Positions 41,834-52,306 of a stretch of DNA of 64,000 nucleotides are shown in pieces. A program made the translations under genes and the position numbers. Source of the stretch: Sphingomonas sp. FARSPH (GTDB lineage: Bacteria > Pseudomonadota > Alphaproteobacteria > Sphingomonadales > Sphingomonadaceae); contig NZ_CP029985.1 in the NCBI RefSeq assembly GCF_003355005.1, forward strand, positions 310,001 through 374,000, given 5' to 3'. How positions within the stretch are numbered: position 1 is the stretch's first letter; each line of letters opens with the position of its first letter. The notes below the pieces were generated by a model. That model was not told where the DNA came from. It worked only from the letters and a program-made list of their open reading frames with translations, and did not search any database.

Positions 41834-42502
41834 ATGAAGACCGCCGTCATCGTCTTTCCCGGATCGAACTGCGACCGCGACCTCGCCGTCGCGCTGGAGG
41901 CGGTGACCGGCGTCAAGCCGGCGATGGTCTGGCATGCGGAGACCGAGCTGCCGCAGGGCATCGGCTTCGTTGCGGTACCCGGTGGCTTTTCGTACGGCGA
42001 CTACCTGCGCTCGGGTGCGATTGCCGCGCGATCGCCGATCATGCGCGCGGTCGTCGAACAAGCGGGCCGCGGCCTCCCCGTATTCGGCGTGTGCAACGGC
42101 TTTCAGGTGCTGACCGAGGCGGGGCTGCTGCCCGGCGCGCTGATGCGCAACGCCGGCCTCAACTTCGTCTGCCGCGACGTCCAGCTGACGGTAGAGAACG
42201 CGCAGACCGCCTTCACCAGCCGCTATGACGCGGGCGAGACATTGTCGGTGCCCGTCGCGCACCATGACGGCAATTATTTCGCCGACGCCGACACGCTCGA
42301 CCGGCTCGAGGGCGAAGGGCGTGTCGCCTTCCGCTACGGCGAGGCGGTCAACGGCTCGGCGCGCAACATCGCCGGTATCGTCAACGCGGGCGGCAACGTG
42401 CTGGGCATGATGCCGCACCCCGAACGCAAGATCGAAACCGCGCACGGCGGCACCGACGGCCGCCGCCTGTTCGAAGGCGTGCTGGAGACGGTGGGGGCCT
42501 GA
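41834..42502 (+). CDS. purQ: Phosphoribosylformylglycinamidine synthase subunit PurQ (glutaminase)
   Basis: A 222-residue class I glutamine amidotransferase. The N-terminal VIVFPGSNCDRD, the GGFSYGDYLRSGAIAARSP segment, the nucleophile C87 in FGVCNGFQVL and the histidine/glutamate pair in MMPHPERKIE are all present. It supplies ammonia to PurL for FGAM formation. It converges with the queuosine transporter gene, 12 bases between stops. Confidence 0.97.
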   Translation: MKTAVIVFPGSNCDRDLAVALEAVTGVKPAMVWHAETELPQGIGFVAVPGGFSYGDYLRSGAIAARSPIMRAVVEQAGRGLPVFGVCNGFQVLTEAGLLPGALMRNAGLNFVCRDVQLTVENAQTAFTSRYDAGETLSVPVAHHDGNYFADADTLDRLEGEGRVAFRYGEAVNGSARNIAGIVNAGGNVLGMMPHPERKIETAHGGTDGRRLFEGVLETVGA

Positions 42503-42514
42503 CCTGCCGTCCTG

Positions 42515-43255
42515 TTACAGCCGCGTCCGGAACGGCGAAAAATCCGTGCCTCGATCGAAAACGTCGACGCCCTCCGCCCGCTTCAGCCAGCCGACCACCG
42601 CATAGGTCACCGGCGTCAGCAGCACTTCCCAGCCGACCTTCAACGCCCATTGCGTGAACAAAACGGTGACGACGAGCGCCGTCGTCCAGCCCGTCGCCCC
42701 CAGAAAAGCGAGCGGGTAGAAGATCAGGCTGTCCACCCCCTCCCCCACCACGGTCGACCCGATCGTGCGCGTCCACAGGTGGCGCCCCTCGCTCCACACC
42801 TTCATGCGCGCCATGACGTAGGAATTGACGAACTCCCCGGCCCAGAAGGCGCAGACGCTGGCGAAAACGATGCGCGGCACCTGGCCGAAGATCGTCTCAT
42901 ACGCCGCCTGGTTCGTCCAAGACGGCGCGGGCGGTAGCGCGACGACGACCCAACTCATGAACGCCATGAACACGACCGCGGCGAACCCCGCCCAGATCAC
43001 GCGGCGCGCGCGGGCATAGCCGTAGACTTCGGTCAGCACGTCGCCGATCACATAGCTGACCGGGAAGAACAGGATGCCAGCCCCGAACGGCCAGTCGCCG
43101 ACGACGGGCAGATGCACAATCGCGACCTTGCCCGCGCCGATGACGTTGGACAGCAGCAGCAGCGCGACGAACGCCGCCATGACGAAATCGTAATAGCGAA
43201 ACGCCGCCCCTTGCATGGCGGCGGCATCGACGGGGCGTTCGACAGGTTGGTTCAT
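42515..43255 (-). CDS. Queuosine precursor transporter (YhhQ/DUF165 family)
   Basis: A 246-residue membrane protein with six or so helices; FPVSYVIGDVLTEVYGYARARRVIW and the VGEGVDSLIFYPLAFLG segment are the family signature. Members take up 7-cyano- or 7-aminomethyl-7-deazaguanine for queuosine in tRNA. The leader before the start is short (about 60 bases to the tRNA gene on the other strand) and I see no preQ1 riboswitch in it. Confidence 0.92.
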   Translation of the reverse strand: MNQPVERPVDAAAMQGAAFRYYDFVMAAFVALLLLSNVIGAGKVAIVHLPVVGDWPFGAGILFFPVSYVIGDVLTEVYGYARARRVIWAGFAAVVFMAFMSWVVVALPPAPSWTNQAAYETIFGQVPRIVFASVCAFWAGEFVNSYVMARMKVWSEGRHLWTRTIGSTVVGEGVDSLIFYPLAFLGATGWTTALVVTVLFTQWALKVGWEVLLTPVTYAVVGWLKRAEGVDVFDRGTDFSPFRTRL

Positions 43256-43317
43256 GGGAATGGCACCATATCGCTGTTCCGCTGCCGCACAATCCGCGCT
43301 AATCGCTCAACCGATGC

Positions 43318-43394
43318 GCGCCCGTAGCTCAGTTGGATAGAGCACGAGCCTTCTAAGCTTGGGGCCGCTGGTTCGAATCCAGCCGGGCGCGCCA
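43318..43394 (+). tRNA. tRNA-Arg, anticodon TCT
   Basis: A 77-base cloverleaf: acceptor GCGCCCG/CGGGCGC, D arm GCTC...GAGC, anticodon stem CGAGC/GCTTG with loop CTTCTAA (anticodon TCT at 34-36), variable GGGCC, T arm GCTGG-TTCGAAT-CCAGC, discriminator G and an encoded CCA. It reads the AGA codon, rare in this GC-rich genome. No integrase or repeated 3' end is visible next to it. Confidence 0.97.
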
Positions 43395-43424
43395 ATCACA
43401 CAGATGGCGGTCGCAGACCCCGGC

Positions 43425-43760
43425 TCAACGCTGCTTCTTCGAGATGGTCGCGGTAAAGTCCGGGTCCTTCTTCGCCACCCAATCCACGAACTTGCGCACG
43501 TTCGGATGGTCGAGCAGGCCGGCGACGTTCATACCGTGCCGCTGCAGTTCCGAATTGGAGAAATTGGCGGTCAGCGTCTGCTGGCAGATCGGATGCATCG
43601 GCACGACATCGCGGCCCCCGCGGCTTTTCGGGACGGGATGATGCCAGACGATCGTCTTGCCGGTCGGACGGCCGCAAAGCCAGCAAGGCACGGGCGCGGC
43701 CGCCGCCTCGTCTTCCTGCGGAAGGTGATCGTAGGGGTCGTGTTTGGAACGTCGGGCCAC
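43425..43760 (-). CDS. Small HNH-endonuclease-like protein
   Basis: A 111-residue protein with the pattern of a compact HNH/beta-beta-alpha-metal nuclease: PCWLCGRPTG (zinc knuckle cysteines), IVWHHPVPKSRGG with the catalytic histidine, and VPMHPICQQTL for the final histidine/cysteine. The C-terminal half is a short helical region (NVRKFVDWVAKKDPDF). Stand-alone proteins of this kind are common in Alphaproteobacteria; the function is unknown. It lies just downstream of the tRNA gene on the opposite strand, with no restriction methylase or phage gene near. Confidence 0.82.
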   Translation of the reverse strand: MARRSKHDPYDHLPQEDEAAAAPVPCWLCGRPTGKTIVWHHPVPKSRGGRDVVPMHPICQQTLTANFSNSELQRHGMNVAGLLDHPNVRKFVDWVAKKDPDFTATISKKQR

Positions 43761-43879
43761 GCGCTATCTCACTGCCTTGATCGCCCGTGCCTGTAGCAAT
43801 TCCATCCGCCGCGTCACCGGGAAAACCCATCGCCACGTTCCAGCGGTGGCCAGAGTGATCGCGCTCCCGCCCCCCGAAC

Positions 43880-45361
<1,482 letters not shown>

Positions 45362-45374
45362 CGCTTTACCTCTC

Positions 45375-45426
45375 CATGTTCGATTTCATTGTTGATTGTT
45401 TTCGTTCGCGCGTCAATATGTTCGCT
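45375..45426. promoter_or_regulatory. Candidate GlpR operator: three spaced half-sites
   Basis: Three sequences match the E. coli GlpR half-site WATKYTCGWT in nine of ten positions and in the same orientation: CATGTTCGAT (45375), TGTTTTCGTT (45397) and TATGTTCGCT (45417). Their spacing of 22 and 20 bases is near two helical turns. The block occupies the whole glpK/glpD divergent gap, which is also locally AT-rich. The regulator gene itself is two genes downstream. Confidence 0.45.
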
Positions 45427-46935
45427 ATGAGCGCGGAAACGAATGTCGATCTGTTGATCGTCGGCGGGGGAATCAACGGCGCGGGGATCGCACGCGATGC
45501 CGCCGGACGCGGGCTGTCGGTCATGCTGGTCGAGCAGGACGATCTTGCCAGCCATACCTCGTCCGCCTCGACGAAGCTGATCCACGGCGGCCTGCGCTAC
45601 CTCGAATATGGCGAATTCCGCCTGGTGCGCGAGGCGCTGATCGAGCGGGAGCGATTGTGGGGGATGGCGCCGCACATCATCTGGCCGCTGCGCTTCGTGC
45701 TGCCGCAGACGCAGTCGCCGCGTCCGGCGTGGATGGTGCGGCTGGGCCTGTTCCTCTACGATCATCTCGGCGGCCGCAAGCGCCTCCCCGGCACCGAGAC
45801 GATCGCGCTGGCGCGCTCGCCCTACGGGGCGGGCCTGGCGCCGCGCGCGGGCAAGGCCTTCGTCTATTCGGACTGCTGGGTCGAGGACAGCCGGCTGGTG
45901 GTGCTGAACGCACGCGATGCAGCCGACCGGGGGGCGATCGTGCGGACCCGCACGCGGCTCGTCAGCGCCCGTCGCGAGGACGCGCACTGGGTCGCGACGA
46001 TCGAGCAGGATGGCGCGACGTCGGAGGTTCGTGCGCGCATCCTGGTCAACGCGGGCGGGCCCTGGGTGGCCGACGTTCTGCAGCGTGCGGGCAACAGCCG
46101 CAACGATCGCGGCGTGCGGCTGATCAAGGGCAGCCATATCGTGCTGCCGCGCCTGTACGAGGGCGACCACGCCTTCATGCTGCAGAATCCCGATCGACGG
46201 ATCGTGTTCGTCATCCCCTATGAAGGGCAATTCTCGCTGGTCGGTACCACCGACGAACCCTGGGAAGGCGCACCCGGTCGGGCGCAGATCAGCGCGGACG
46301 AGACGCGGTACCTGATCGACACCGTGAATCGCTATTTCGCGCAGCGGGTTTCGGCCGATGATGTGACGTGGAGCTACGCGGGCATCCGCCCACTCTACGA
46401 CGACAAGGCGGCGAACGCGTCCGCGGTCACGCGCGATTATGTGCTCGATCTCGACGCGGACGACGGAGCGCCGCCGATGCTGAGCATCTTCGGCGGCAAG
46501 ATCACGACCTATCGCAAGCTCGCCGAACACGCGATGGCGCAGCTTGCACCGTTCTTTCCGGCGGCAAGTGGCGCCTGGACCGCGGGCGCGACCTTGCCCG
46601 GCGGCGATTTCGCCGATTTCGACGTCTATCTGGCCGACCTCGCGCGCGATCGCCCCGCTGTGCCGCACGCGCTGCTGCGCCGGCTGGTCCGGGCTTATGG
46701 CACCGACGTCGCGACGCTCGTCCCCGCCGGAGCGACGCTGGCCGATCTCGGCGAAGACCTTGGCGGCGGGTTGACGACGCGCGAGGTCGACTTCCTGCGC
46801 GCACGCGAATGGGCGCAGACGGCCGACGACATTCTCTACCGTCGCAGCAAGCTGGGGCTGCACGTGCCCGCCGGCACGGCCGAACGGCTCGACGCCTACC
46901 TTACCGACGCCGCCGACGTCCGCAGCGCGCCATGA
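45427..46935 (+). CDS. glpD: Aerobic glycerol-3-phosphate dehydrogenase
   Basis: A 502-residue FAD-dependent membrane-associated dehydrogenase oxidising glycerol-3-phosphate to dihydroxyacetone phosphate and passing electrons to quinone. It starts with the FAD fingerprint LLIVGGGINGAGIARDAAGRG, then SSASTKLIHGGLRYLEYGEF; the FGGKITTYRKLAEHAM segment near residue 360 is diagnostic. The start at 45427 is preferred over in-frame ATGs at 45376 and 45418 because those lie within the putative operator; no start has a clear Shine-Dalgarno sequence. Its stop overlaps the glpR start. Confidence 0.95.
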   Translation: MSAETNVDLLIVGGGINGAGIARDAAGRGLSVMLVEQDDLASHTSSASTKLIHGGLRYLEYGEFRLVREALIERERLWGMAPHIIWPLRFVLPQTQSPRPAWMVRLGLFLYDHLGGRKRLPGTETIALARSPYGAGLAPRAGKAFVYSDCWVEDSRLVVLNARDAADRGAIVRTRTRLVSARREDAHWVATIEQDGATSEVRARILVNAGGPWVADVLQRAGNSRNDRGVRLIKGSHIVLPRLYEGDHAFMLQNPDRRIVFVIPYEGQFSLVGTTDEPWEGAPGRAQISADETRYLIDTVNRYFAQRVSADDVTWSYAGIRPLYDDKAANASAVTRDYVLDLDADDGAPPMLSIFGGKITTYRKLAEHAMAQLAPFFPAASGAWTAGATLPGGDFADFDVYLADLARDRPAVPHALLRRLVRAYGTDVATLVPAGATLADLGEDLGGGLTTREVDFLRAREWAQTADDILYRRSKLGLHVPAGTAERLDAYLTDAADVRSAP

Positions 46936-47714
46936 TCGCCGACGGTCTGCCCGAAGCCGTCGCCCGGCGCCACGCCGCGATCCTCGCCGCCGCGCGTCGC
47001 ACGGGCAGCGTCGCGGTCGACACGCTGGCGACCGAACTGGGCGTCACGCCCCAGACGATCCGCCGCGATCTGAACCTGCTTGCCGAGCGCGCGATGCTAT
47101 CGCGCGTCCACGGCGGTGCGGTCGTCACGTCGGGCGTCGACAACCTCGATCGCGAAGCGCGCGGCGCGATCGCGGCGGAAGCGAAGGCGGGGATCGGCCG
47201 CGCCGCGGCGGCGCTGGTTCCGAACGGTGCGAGCCTGTTCATCAACATCGGCACCACGACCGAGGCGATCGCGCGCGCGCTCGTCGATCACCGCAATCTG
47301 CTGGTGGTGACGAACAACCTCAACGTCGTCTCCATCCTTGCCGCGCGCCCGACGATCGAGGTGGTCGTGGCGGGTGGCCGCGTGCGCCCGAGCGACGGCG
47401 CCGTCGTCGGCGCGCTGGCGATGGATTTCATCGGCGGGTTCAAGGTCGATTATGCGCTGATCGGCGCCTCCGCGATCGACCGCGACGGGACCCTGCTCGA
47501 TTTCGACATGGACGAAGTGCGCGTGTCGCAGCGGATCATCGACCAGGCGCGCACGACCATCCTGGCGGTCGACCGCAGCAAGTTCGGCCGCCCCGCCCCG
47601 GTACGGATCGCTGGGCTGGAACGGATCGACCATCTGGTCACCGATCGGCTCGACGACCCGGAAATCGCCGCCGCCTGCGCGTCGGCCAAAGTGAGGGTGA
47701 CACAGACGCAATAA
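46932..47714 (+). CDS. glpR: DeoR-family transcriptional repressor, GlpR type
   Basis: A 260-residue regulator: N-terminal winged helix (RRHAAILAAARRTGSVAVDT, ELGVTPQTIRRDLNLLAERA, LSRVHGGAVV) followed by the phosphosugar-binding DeoR C-terminal domain (LFINIGTTTEAIARAL, LVVTNNLNVVSIL, VVVAGGRVRPSDGAVVG). It overlaps the end of glpD by four bases. Position and sequence make it the glycerol-3-phosphate-responsive repressor of glpK and glpD. The first bases of an operator for the next operon overlap its stop codon. Confidence 0.92.
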   Translation: MIADGLPEAVARRHAAILAAARRTGSVAVDTLATELGVTPQTIRRDLNLLAERAMLSRVHGGAVVTSGVDNLDREARGAIAAEAKAGIGRAAAALVPNGASLFINIGTTTEAIARALVDHRNLLVVTNNLNVVSILAARPTIEVVVAGGRVRPSDGAVVGALAMDFIGGFKVDYALIGASAIDRDGTLLDFDMDEVRVSQRIIDQARTTILAVDRSKFGRPAPVRIAGLERIDHLVTDRLDDPEIAAACASAKVRVTQTQ

Positions 47715-47729
47715 TTGGCCATACCAATT
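47713..47729. promoter_or_regulatory. FadR-family (UxuR/ExuR-like) operator in front of the MFS-GH31 operon
   Basis: AATTGG-CCATA-CCAATT is a perfect inverted repeat with six-base arms, overlapped by ACCAATTGGT (47723-47732), also a perfect palindrome. It resembles the ATTGGTATACCAAT-type operators of hexuronate regulators in the FadR group, and the half-site recurs at two other promoters of this locus. Confidence 0.6.
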
Positions 47730-47753
47730 GGTAAGAAAAATAAAGGAGGGGTC

Positions 47754-49007
47754 ATGCGGCGGATCGTCAATCTGCGCTGGTGGATCGTCGGGCTCATCTG
47801 TCTCGGCACCATCGCCAATTATCTGGCGCGCAATTCGCTGGGCGTGCTCGCGCCGGAGCTGAAGACGACGCTGTCGATGACGACGCAGCAATACAGCTAT
47901 GTCGTCGGCGCGTTCCAGCTCGCCTACACGATCGGTCAGCCGATCGCGGGCGCGATCGTCGACCGAATCGGCCTGCGCGCCGGATTCGCACTGTTCGGCA
48001 TCGCCTGGTCGCTGACGAATATGCTGCACGCGCTTGCCGCCGGCTGGCTCGGCCTGGCGTTCTTCCGGGGCTTGCTGGGCCTCGCCGAATCGGCGGCCGT
48101 GCCATCCGGCATCAAGGCGATCGCCGAATGGTTTCCGGCGCGCCAGCGCTCCGTCGCGGTCGGCTGGTTCAACGCGGGCACGTCGTTCGGCGCGCTGATC
48201 GCGCCGCCGGTGGTGGTCGCCGTGTCGCTCTGGGCGGATTGGCGAATGGCGTTCGTCGTCACGGGCGCGATCGGGCTGGTCTGGGCGGCGCTGTGGTGGG
48301 CTTTCTATCGCAGTCCGTCGGCGCATCCAGCGATCACGCCCGAGGAGGCGACGTTGATCGCCGCCGATCGCCCGCCGCCGGTCGCGCCGGCGCGGGCGCG
48401 GGACATCGTGCGCAGCAGTCGTTTCTGGGCGCTTGCGGTCCCCCGCTTCCTCGCCGAGCCGGCGTGGCAGACGTTCAGCTTCTGGATCCCGCTCTACCTC
48501 GTGACCGAGCGCGGCATGGATCTGAAGCAGATCGCGCTGTTCGCGTGGCTGCCGTTCCTCGCGGCCGATTTCGGCAGCGTGTTCGGCGGCTATCTGTCGC
48601 CATTGCTGATGAACCGCATGAAGCTGTCGCTGGTCGCCTCGCGCGTCGCGGGCGTCGCCGTCGGTGCGCTGCTGATGATCGCACCCGGCTTAATCGGCTG
48701 GGTGCACAGCCCGTTCATGGCGATTGCCCTGTTCAGCATCGGCGGCTTCGCGCACCAGATGATCTCCGTCCTCATCAACACGCTGTCCGCCGACGTCTTC
48801 CGGCCCGAGGAGGTCGGCAAGGCGAACGGCTTCATCGGACAGGCCGGGTGGACCGGCGGCCTGTTGTTCTCGCTGCTGATCGGTCAGCTCGCCGACGTCA
48901 CCGGTTACGCGCCGCTGTTCGCCGCGCTTTCGCTATTCGACCTCGTCGGCGCCGCGGTGCTGATCGCCTGCATTCCCCTCCTCTCCCGCGCCAAGGATGC
49001 CCGATGA
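47754..49007 (+). CDS. MFS transporter, hexuronate/anion:cation symporter type
   Basis: A 417-residue transporter with twelve predicted helices. The N-terminus RWWIVGLICLGTIANYLARN and the helix-2 region QYSYVVGAFQLAYTIGQPIAGAIVDRIG followed by LRAGFALFG are the pattern of the ACS family that includes ExuT; LLGLAESAAVPSGIKAIAEWFPARQRS is its helix-4 to loop signature. The start has AAGGAGGG four bases upstream. It overlaps a GH31 gene by four bases and sits beside uxu-type genes, so glucuronate, galacturonate or a glucuronide is the likely cargo. Confidence 0.88.
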   Translation: MRRIVNLRWWIVGLICLGTIANYLARNSLGVLAPELKTTLSMTTQQYSYVVGAFQLAYTIGQPIAGAIVDRIGLRAGFALFGIAWSLTNMLHALAAGWLGLAFFRGLLGLAESAAVPSGIKAIAEWFPARQRSVAVGWFNAGTSFGALIAPPVVVAVSLWADWRMAFVVTGAIGLVWAALWWAFYRSPSAHPAITPEEATLIAADRPPPVAPARARDIVRSSRFWALAVPRFLAEPAWQTFSFWIPLYLVTERGMDLKQIALFAWLPFLAADFGSVFGGYLSPLLMNRMKLSLVASRVAGVAVGALLMIAPGLIGWVHSPFMAIALFSIGGFAHQMISVLINTLSADVFRPEEVGKANGFIGQAGWTGGLLFSLLIGQLADVTGYAPLFAALSLFDLVGAAVLIACIPLLSRAKDAR

Positions 49008-51385
49008 GACGCGCCACCCTTTCCAACCCGCCGCTGTTCGCCGTGTCGGGCCGCGCGCCCGGCCGGCTGACGCTGACCGCGGATACCGGCGCTGTCGCGC
49101 ATCTGTTCGTGCTGGAGGAGGATGTCGCCCGGCTGCTGCTGCTCGCCGACGGCACCGTCACCAGTCCGCCGAGCTGGGCGATCGCCCCTGGTGCGGACGA
49201 TATCGCCGATCCGGGCCGCGACCGTATGGACGTAAGCGGCTTCGCCTGCCCCGATTTCAGCGTCGTCGAGCAGGACGGCATGCTCACGCTGTCGACGCCA
49301 CGGCTGCGCGTGAAGATCGCGCTTCGCGGTCTACGCTGCCGCTGGGAACAATGCGATGGCGACGCGTGGCGGCTGATGGCGGAGGACCGCCCGACGCAGG
49401 CCTATGACTTCGGCTGGTGGGACGGGCGCGCCCACCATTATCTCGCGCGGCGCCCGGGGGAGCGCTTCTACGGCCTCGGCGACAGGACCGGCGACTGCGA
49501 CCGCGCTGGCCGCGCGTTCCGGCTGACCAACGTCGACCCAATGGGGTTCGACGCGGAAAGCAGCGACCCGCTCTACAAGTCGATCCCCTACCTGCTCGTC
49601 GCCGATCCCGATGGCCGCTGCCACGGCGAATTCTACGACAACAGCGCCGATATCGCGGTCGACCTGGGACGCGAAATCGACAATTATCACGGCCTCTATC
49701 GCCATGTCGTCGCAGACATGGGCGACATCGACCTGTGGATGATCGCGGGGCCGGATCCGCTCAGCGTGACGCGGCGGTTCACCTGGCTGACCGGGCGGCC
49801 CGCGCTGATGCCGCGCTGGTCGCTCGGCTATTCGGGCTCGACGATGACCTATACCGATGCGCCCGACGCGGCGGCGCAGATGGCGGGGTTTCTCGACAAG
49901 CTGGCCGGGCACGACATGGGCGCGACGTCGTTCCACCTGTCGTCGGGCTATACGTCGATTGGCGACAAGCGCTACGTCTTCCACTGGAACCGCGACAAGT
50001 TTCCCGATCCCGCCGGCTTCGTAGCGAGCTACGCCGATGCGGGCGTACGGCTCGTCCCGAACATCAAGCCGGCGCTGCTGCGCAGCCACCCGCGCTACGA
50101 CGAGGTCGCCGCCGCCGGCTTGTTCGTCAATGATGCCGACGGCCATCCGGTCGAGGCACAGTTCTGGGACGAGGTCGGCAGTTACATCGACTTCACCAAT
50201 CCCGCCGCCGCCGACTGGTGGCGGGCGCAGGTCAAATCCGCGCTTCTCGATCACGGCATCGTCGCGACATGGAACGACAACAACGAATATGAGCTGTGGG
50301 ACGCGCGCGCGCGGCTGACCGGGTTCGGCACGCCGCGACCCGCCGCGGCGATGCGCCCGGTCATGCCGCTCCTCATGACCCGCGCCTCGCGCCGCGCGCA
50401 GACGGAGGCGCGGCCGGACGAGCGGCCGTACGTCGTCACCCGCTCGGGAATGGCCGGGCTGCAGCGCTACGCCCAGACGTGGAGCGGCGACAATCGTACC
50501 GAATGGAAGACGCTGCGATACAATGCGCGCCAGGCGATCGGTCTCGCGCTGTCGGGGGTCTCGAACAGCGGCGACGATGTCGGCGGCTTTTCCGGCCCCG
50601 CCCCATCGCTGGAACTGCTCGTGCGCTGGGTGCAGGCGGGTGTGCTCATGCCGCGCTTCTCCATCCACAGCTGGAACGACGACCGCACTGTCAACGAACC
50701 GTGGATGTACCCGCAGGCGACGCCAGCGATCCGCCGCCTGCTCGCGTTGCGCCAGACGCTGGCGCCGTTTCTCTACGACCTGATGCTGCGCTACCATCGC
50801 GACTATGCGCCGATCGTGCGGCCGACATGGCTCGACTTCCCGGACGATCCGCAGGCCTGGCTGGAAAGCGACGACCATCTCCTGGGTCCGAACCTGCTCG
50901 TGCCGCTGGTTGTCGAGGAGGGCGCGGGCGAGCGCGACGTGCGGCCGCCCGCCGGCGCGGACTGGATCGACATCTGGCACGGCCGGACGATCCGTGGCGG
51001 CGAGACGGCGCGGCTTGCGGCGCCGCTCTACGGCCCGCCGCTGCTCTTGGCCCGCGCCGGTTCGGCGATGCTCGTCGACCTCGCGGCGGGCGGCTGGCGG
51101 CCGGAGCCGATGCGGCGCGGGATGTGGCTGTTTCCGCCGCGCACCGGCGCCTTCGCAGCGGATGCGCTGGAGGACGAAGGCGACGGCCACGCCGCGCCCT
51201 GGCGCTGGGTCGTTGCCGGCGACGCGGATGCGACGCACGTGCGGCTTTCCGTCGCCTGCGAGGGTACGCCCGGCGATCGTACCGTCACGCTGCTGCTGCC
51301 CCCGGGCGACACGCGCACGCTGGAGGTGCGGGGCGGCGAACCCGTCGAGATCGACGGCCGCCGCGGTCTGACCGTTCGGGTCTGA
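49004..51385 (+). CDS. Glycoside hydrolase family 31 alpha-glycosidase
   Basis: A 793-residue cytoplasmic enzyme with no signal peptide. It has the N-terminal beta-sandwich, the ERFYGLGDRTGDCDR segment, then the barrel with the nucleophile D425 in TWNDNNEYELWD and the acid/base D496 in TWSGDNRTEWK; GVSNSGDDVGGFSG lies further on, followed by two C-terminal beta domains. GH31 holds alpha-glucosidases, alpha-xylosidases and related enzymes; WNDNNE in place of the commoner WNDMNE does not settle which. Translational coupling to an ExuT-like transporter implies hydrolysis of an imported oligosaccharide. Confidence 0.9.
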   Translation: MRRATLSNPPLFAVSGRAPGRLTLTADTGAVAHLFVLEEDVARLLLLADGTVTSPPSWAIAPGADDIADPGRDRMDVSGFACPDFSVVEQDGMLTLSTPRLRVKIALRGLRCRWEQCDGDAWRLMAEDRPTQAYDFGWWDGRAHHYLARRPGERFYGLGDRTGDCDRAGRAFRLTNVDPMGFDAESSDPLYKSIPYLLVADPDGRCHGEFYDNSADIAVDLGREIDNYHGLYRHVVADMGDIDLWMIAGPDPLSVTRRFTWLTGRPALMPRWSLGYSGSTMTYTDAPDAAAQMAGFLDKLAGHDMGATSFHLSSGYTSIGDKRYVFHWNRDKFPDPAGFVASYADAGVRLVPNIKPALLRSHPRYDEVAAAGLFVNDADGHPVEAQFWDEVGSYIDFTNPAAADWWRAQVKSALLDHGIVATWNDNNEYELWDARARLTGFGTPRPAAAMRPVMPLLMTRASRRAQTEARPDERPYVVTRSGMAGLQRYAQTWSGDNRTEWKTLRYNARQAIGLALSGVSNSGDDVGGFSGPAPSLELLVRWVQAGVLMPRFSIHSWNDDRTVNEPWMYPQATPAIRRLLALRQTLAPFLYDLMLRYHRDYAPIVRPTWLDFPDDPQAWLESDDHLLGPNLLVPLVVEEGAGERDVRPPAGADWIDIWHGRTIRGGETARLAAPLYGPPLLLARAGSAMLVDLAAGGWRPEPMRRGMWLFPPRTGAFAADALEDEGDGHAAPWRWVVAGDADATHVRLSVACEGTPGDRTVTLLLPPGDTRTLEVRGGEPVEIDGRRGLTVRV

Positions 51386-51451
51386 ATAGGCACCGGTCCA
51401 GCCACGCTCGATCGGCGGCGGTGCCGAACCGCTGCCCCGTCGGGAACCGTC

Positions 51452-52258
51452 CTAGATCGCGACGCGTCGCGCGAGGTCGGAGCGTTTCTCCTCGACTTCG
51501 GCACGCGCGCGTTCGAGTGCGTCCGTTTCCGTCGCATGGAGCAGCCCCTCGATCACGCGCGCCAGATGATCGCGCATCGCACGCCGCGCCGCCTGCGGAT
51601 CGCGGGCACGCAGCGCGGCGAGAATGTCCTGATGCTCGTCGATCCGCGGCTGCACCCCCACGCTGCGCGCGCGATCGAGCATATGCTTGCACAAAGGCGA
51701 GCGGTATCGCGCGTCCCACAGCGATTCGATCACGTCGACCACCGCGGAATTTTTCGTCGCGCGGGCGATGGTCAGGTGGAATTCGCGATCGGCGTGCTCA
51801 CCGCTAACGTGCGCGCGATTTTCCCGCTCCATGTCCCCGATCAGCGTTTCGAGCTGGGCGAGCTGGGCATCGTCGATGCTGACCGCCGCCAGCGCCGCCG
51901 CCTCCCCCTCGAACAGCCGGCGCGCCTCGGTCAGCTCGAACGCGCCGATATCCAGCCCGATCATCGGCATGTCGCCGGGCGGCGTTTCGCTGACGAAAAT
52001 GCCCGATCCCTGGCGCGAGCGGACGACGCCCAGCACCTCCAGCGCGATCATTGCCTCGCGGATCGTGGGGCGGCTGACCTTATATTCGTCGGCAAGCTCG
52101 CGCTCGGAGGGGATGCGCTGCCCGGGCCGGAAGTCGCCCCGACGGATCGCATCGGCAACCGCGCTCGCGACCTGCTGATAGAGTTTGCGGCCATCGCTGG
52201 CCGGGCCGGCATCGGGGAGAGAAAAGATCATGGTCGAAGGGCTATCAGCGCGCGTCAT
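51452..52258 (-). CDS. GntR-family (FadR subfamily, UxuR/ExuR-like) transcriptional regulator
   Basis: A 268-residue regulator with an N-terminal winged helix (LYQQVASAVADAIRRGDF, GQRIPSERELADEYKVSRPT, IREAMIALEVLGVVRSRQGSG) and an FCD ligand-binding domain whose metal-binding residues are recognisable (RRLFEGEAAALAA, ADREFHLTIARATKN, DEHQDILAALRARDP). The ATG at 52258 is used; an ATG at 52231 or a TTG at 52267 are alternatives, as none has a strong ribosome binding site. It diverges from the TonB-receptor operon across a gap containing a candidate operator, which supports a local, probably hexuronate-responsive, role. Confidence 0.88.
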   Translation of the reverse strand: MTRADSPSTMIFSLPDAGPASDGRKLYQQVASAVADAIRRGDFRPGQRIPSERELADEYKVSRPTIREAMIALEVLGVVRSRQGSGIFVSETPPGDMPMIGLDIGAFELTEARRLFEGEAAALAAVSIDDAQLAQLETLIGDMERENRAHVSGEHADREFHLTIARATKNSAVVDVIESLWDARYRSPLCKHMLDRARSVGVQPRIDEHQDILAALRARDPQAARRAMRDHLARVIEGLLHATETDALERARAEVEEKRSDLARRVAI

Positions 52259-52306
52259 CGACGGCAAGACGCACCCCTGACCTATTGATCAAGGAACTGC
52301 TTGCAT

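Noticed and set aside
43256..43317. A possible preQ1 riboswitch before the queuosine-precursor transporter
   Set aside because: The leader is only about 60 bases and shows no preQ1 hairpin or A-rich tail that I can recognise.
47780..49003. In-frame N-terminal extension of the GH31 gene through the MFS gene
   Set aside because: The extension is the MFS gene read in another frame; GH31 homology starts at the ATG of 49004, which overlaps the MFS stop.
52285..52292. TTGATCAA upstream of the TonB receptor as an FNR-like box
   Set aside because: It lacks the four-base spacer of TTGAT-N4-ATCAA; an eight-base palindrome of this kind is expected by chance.
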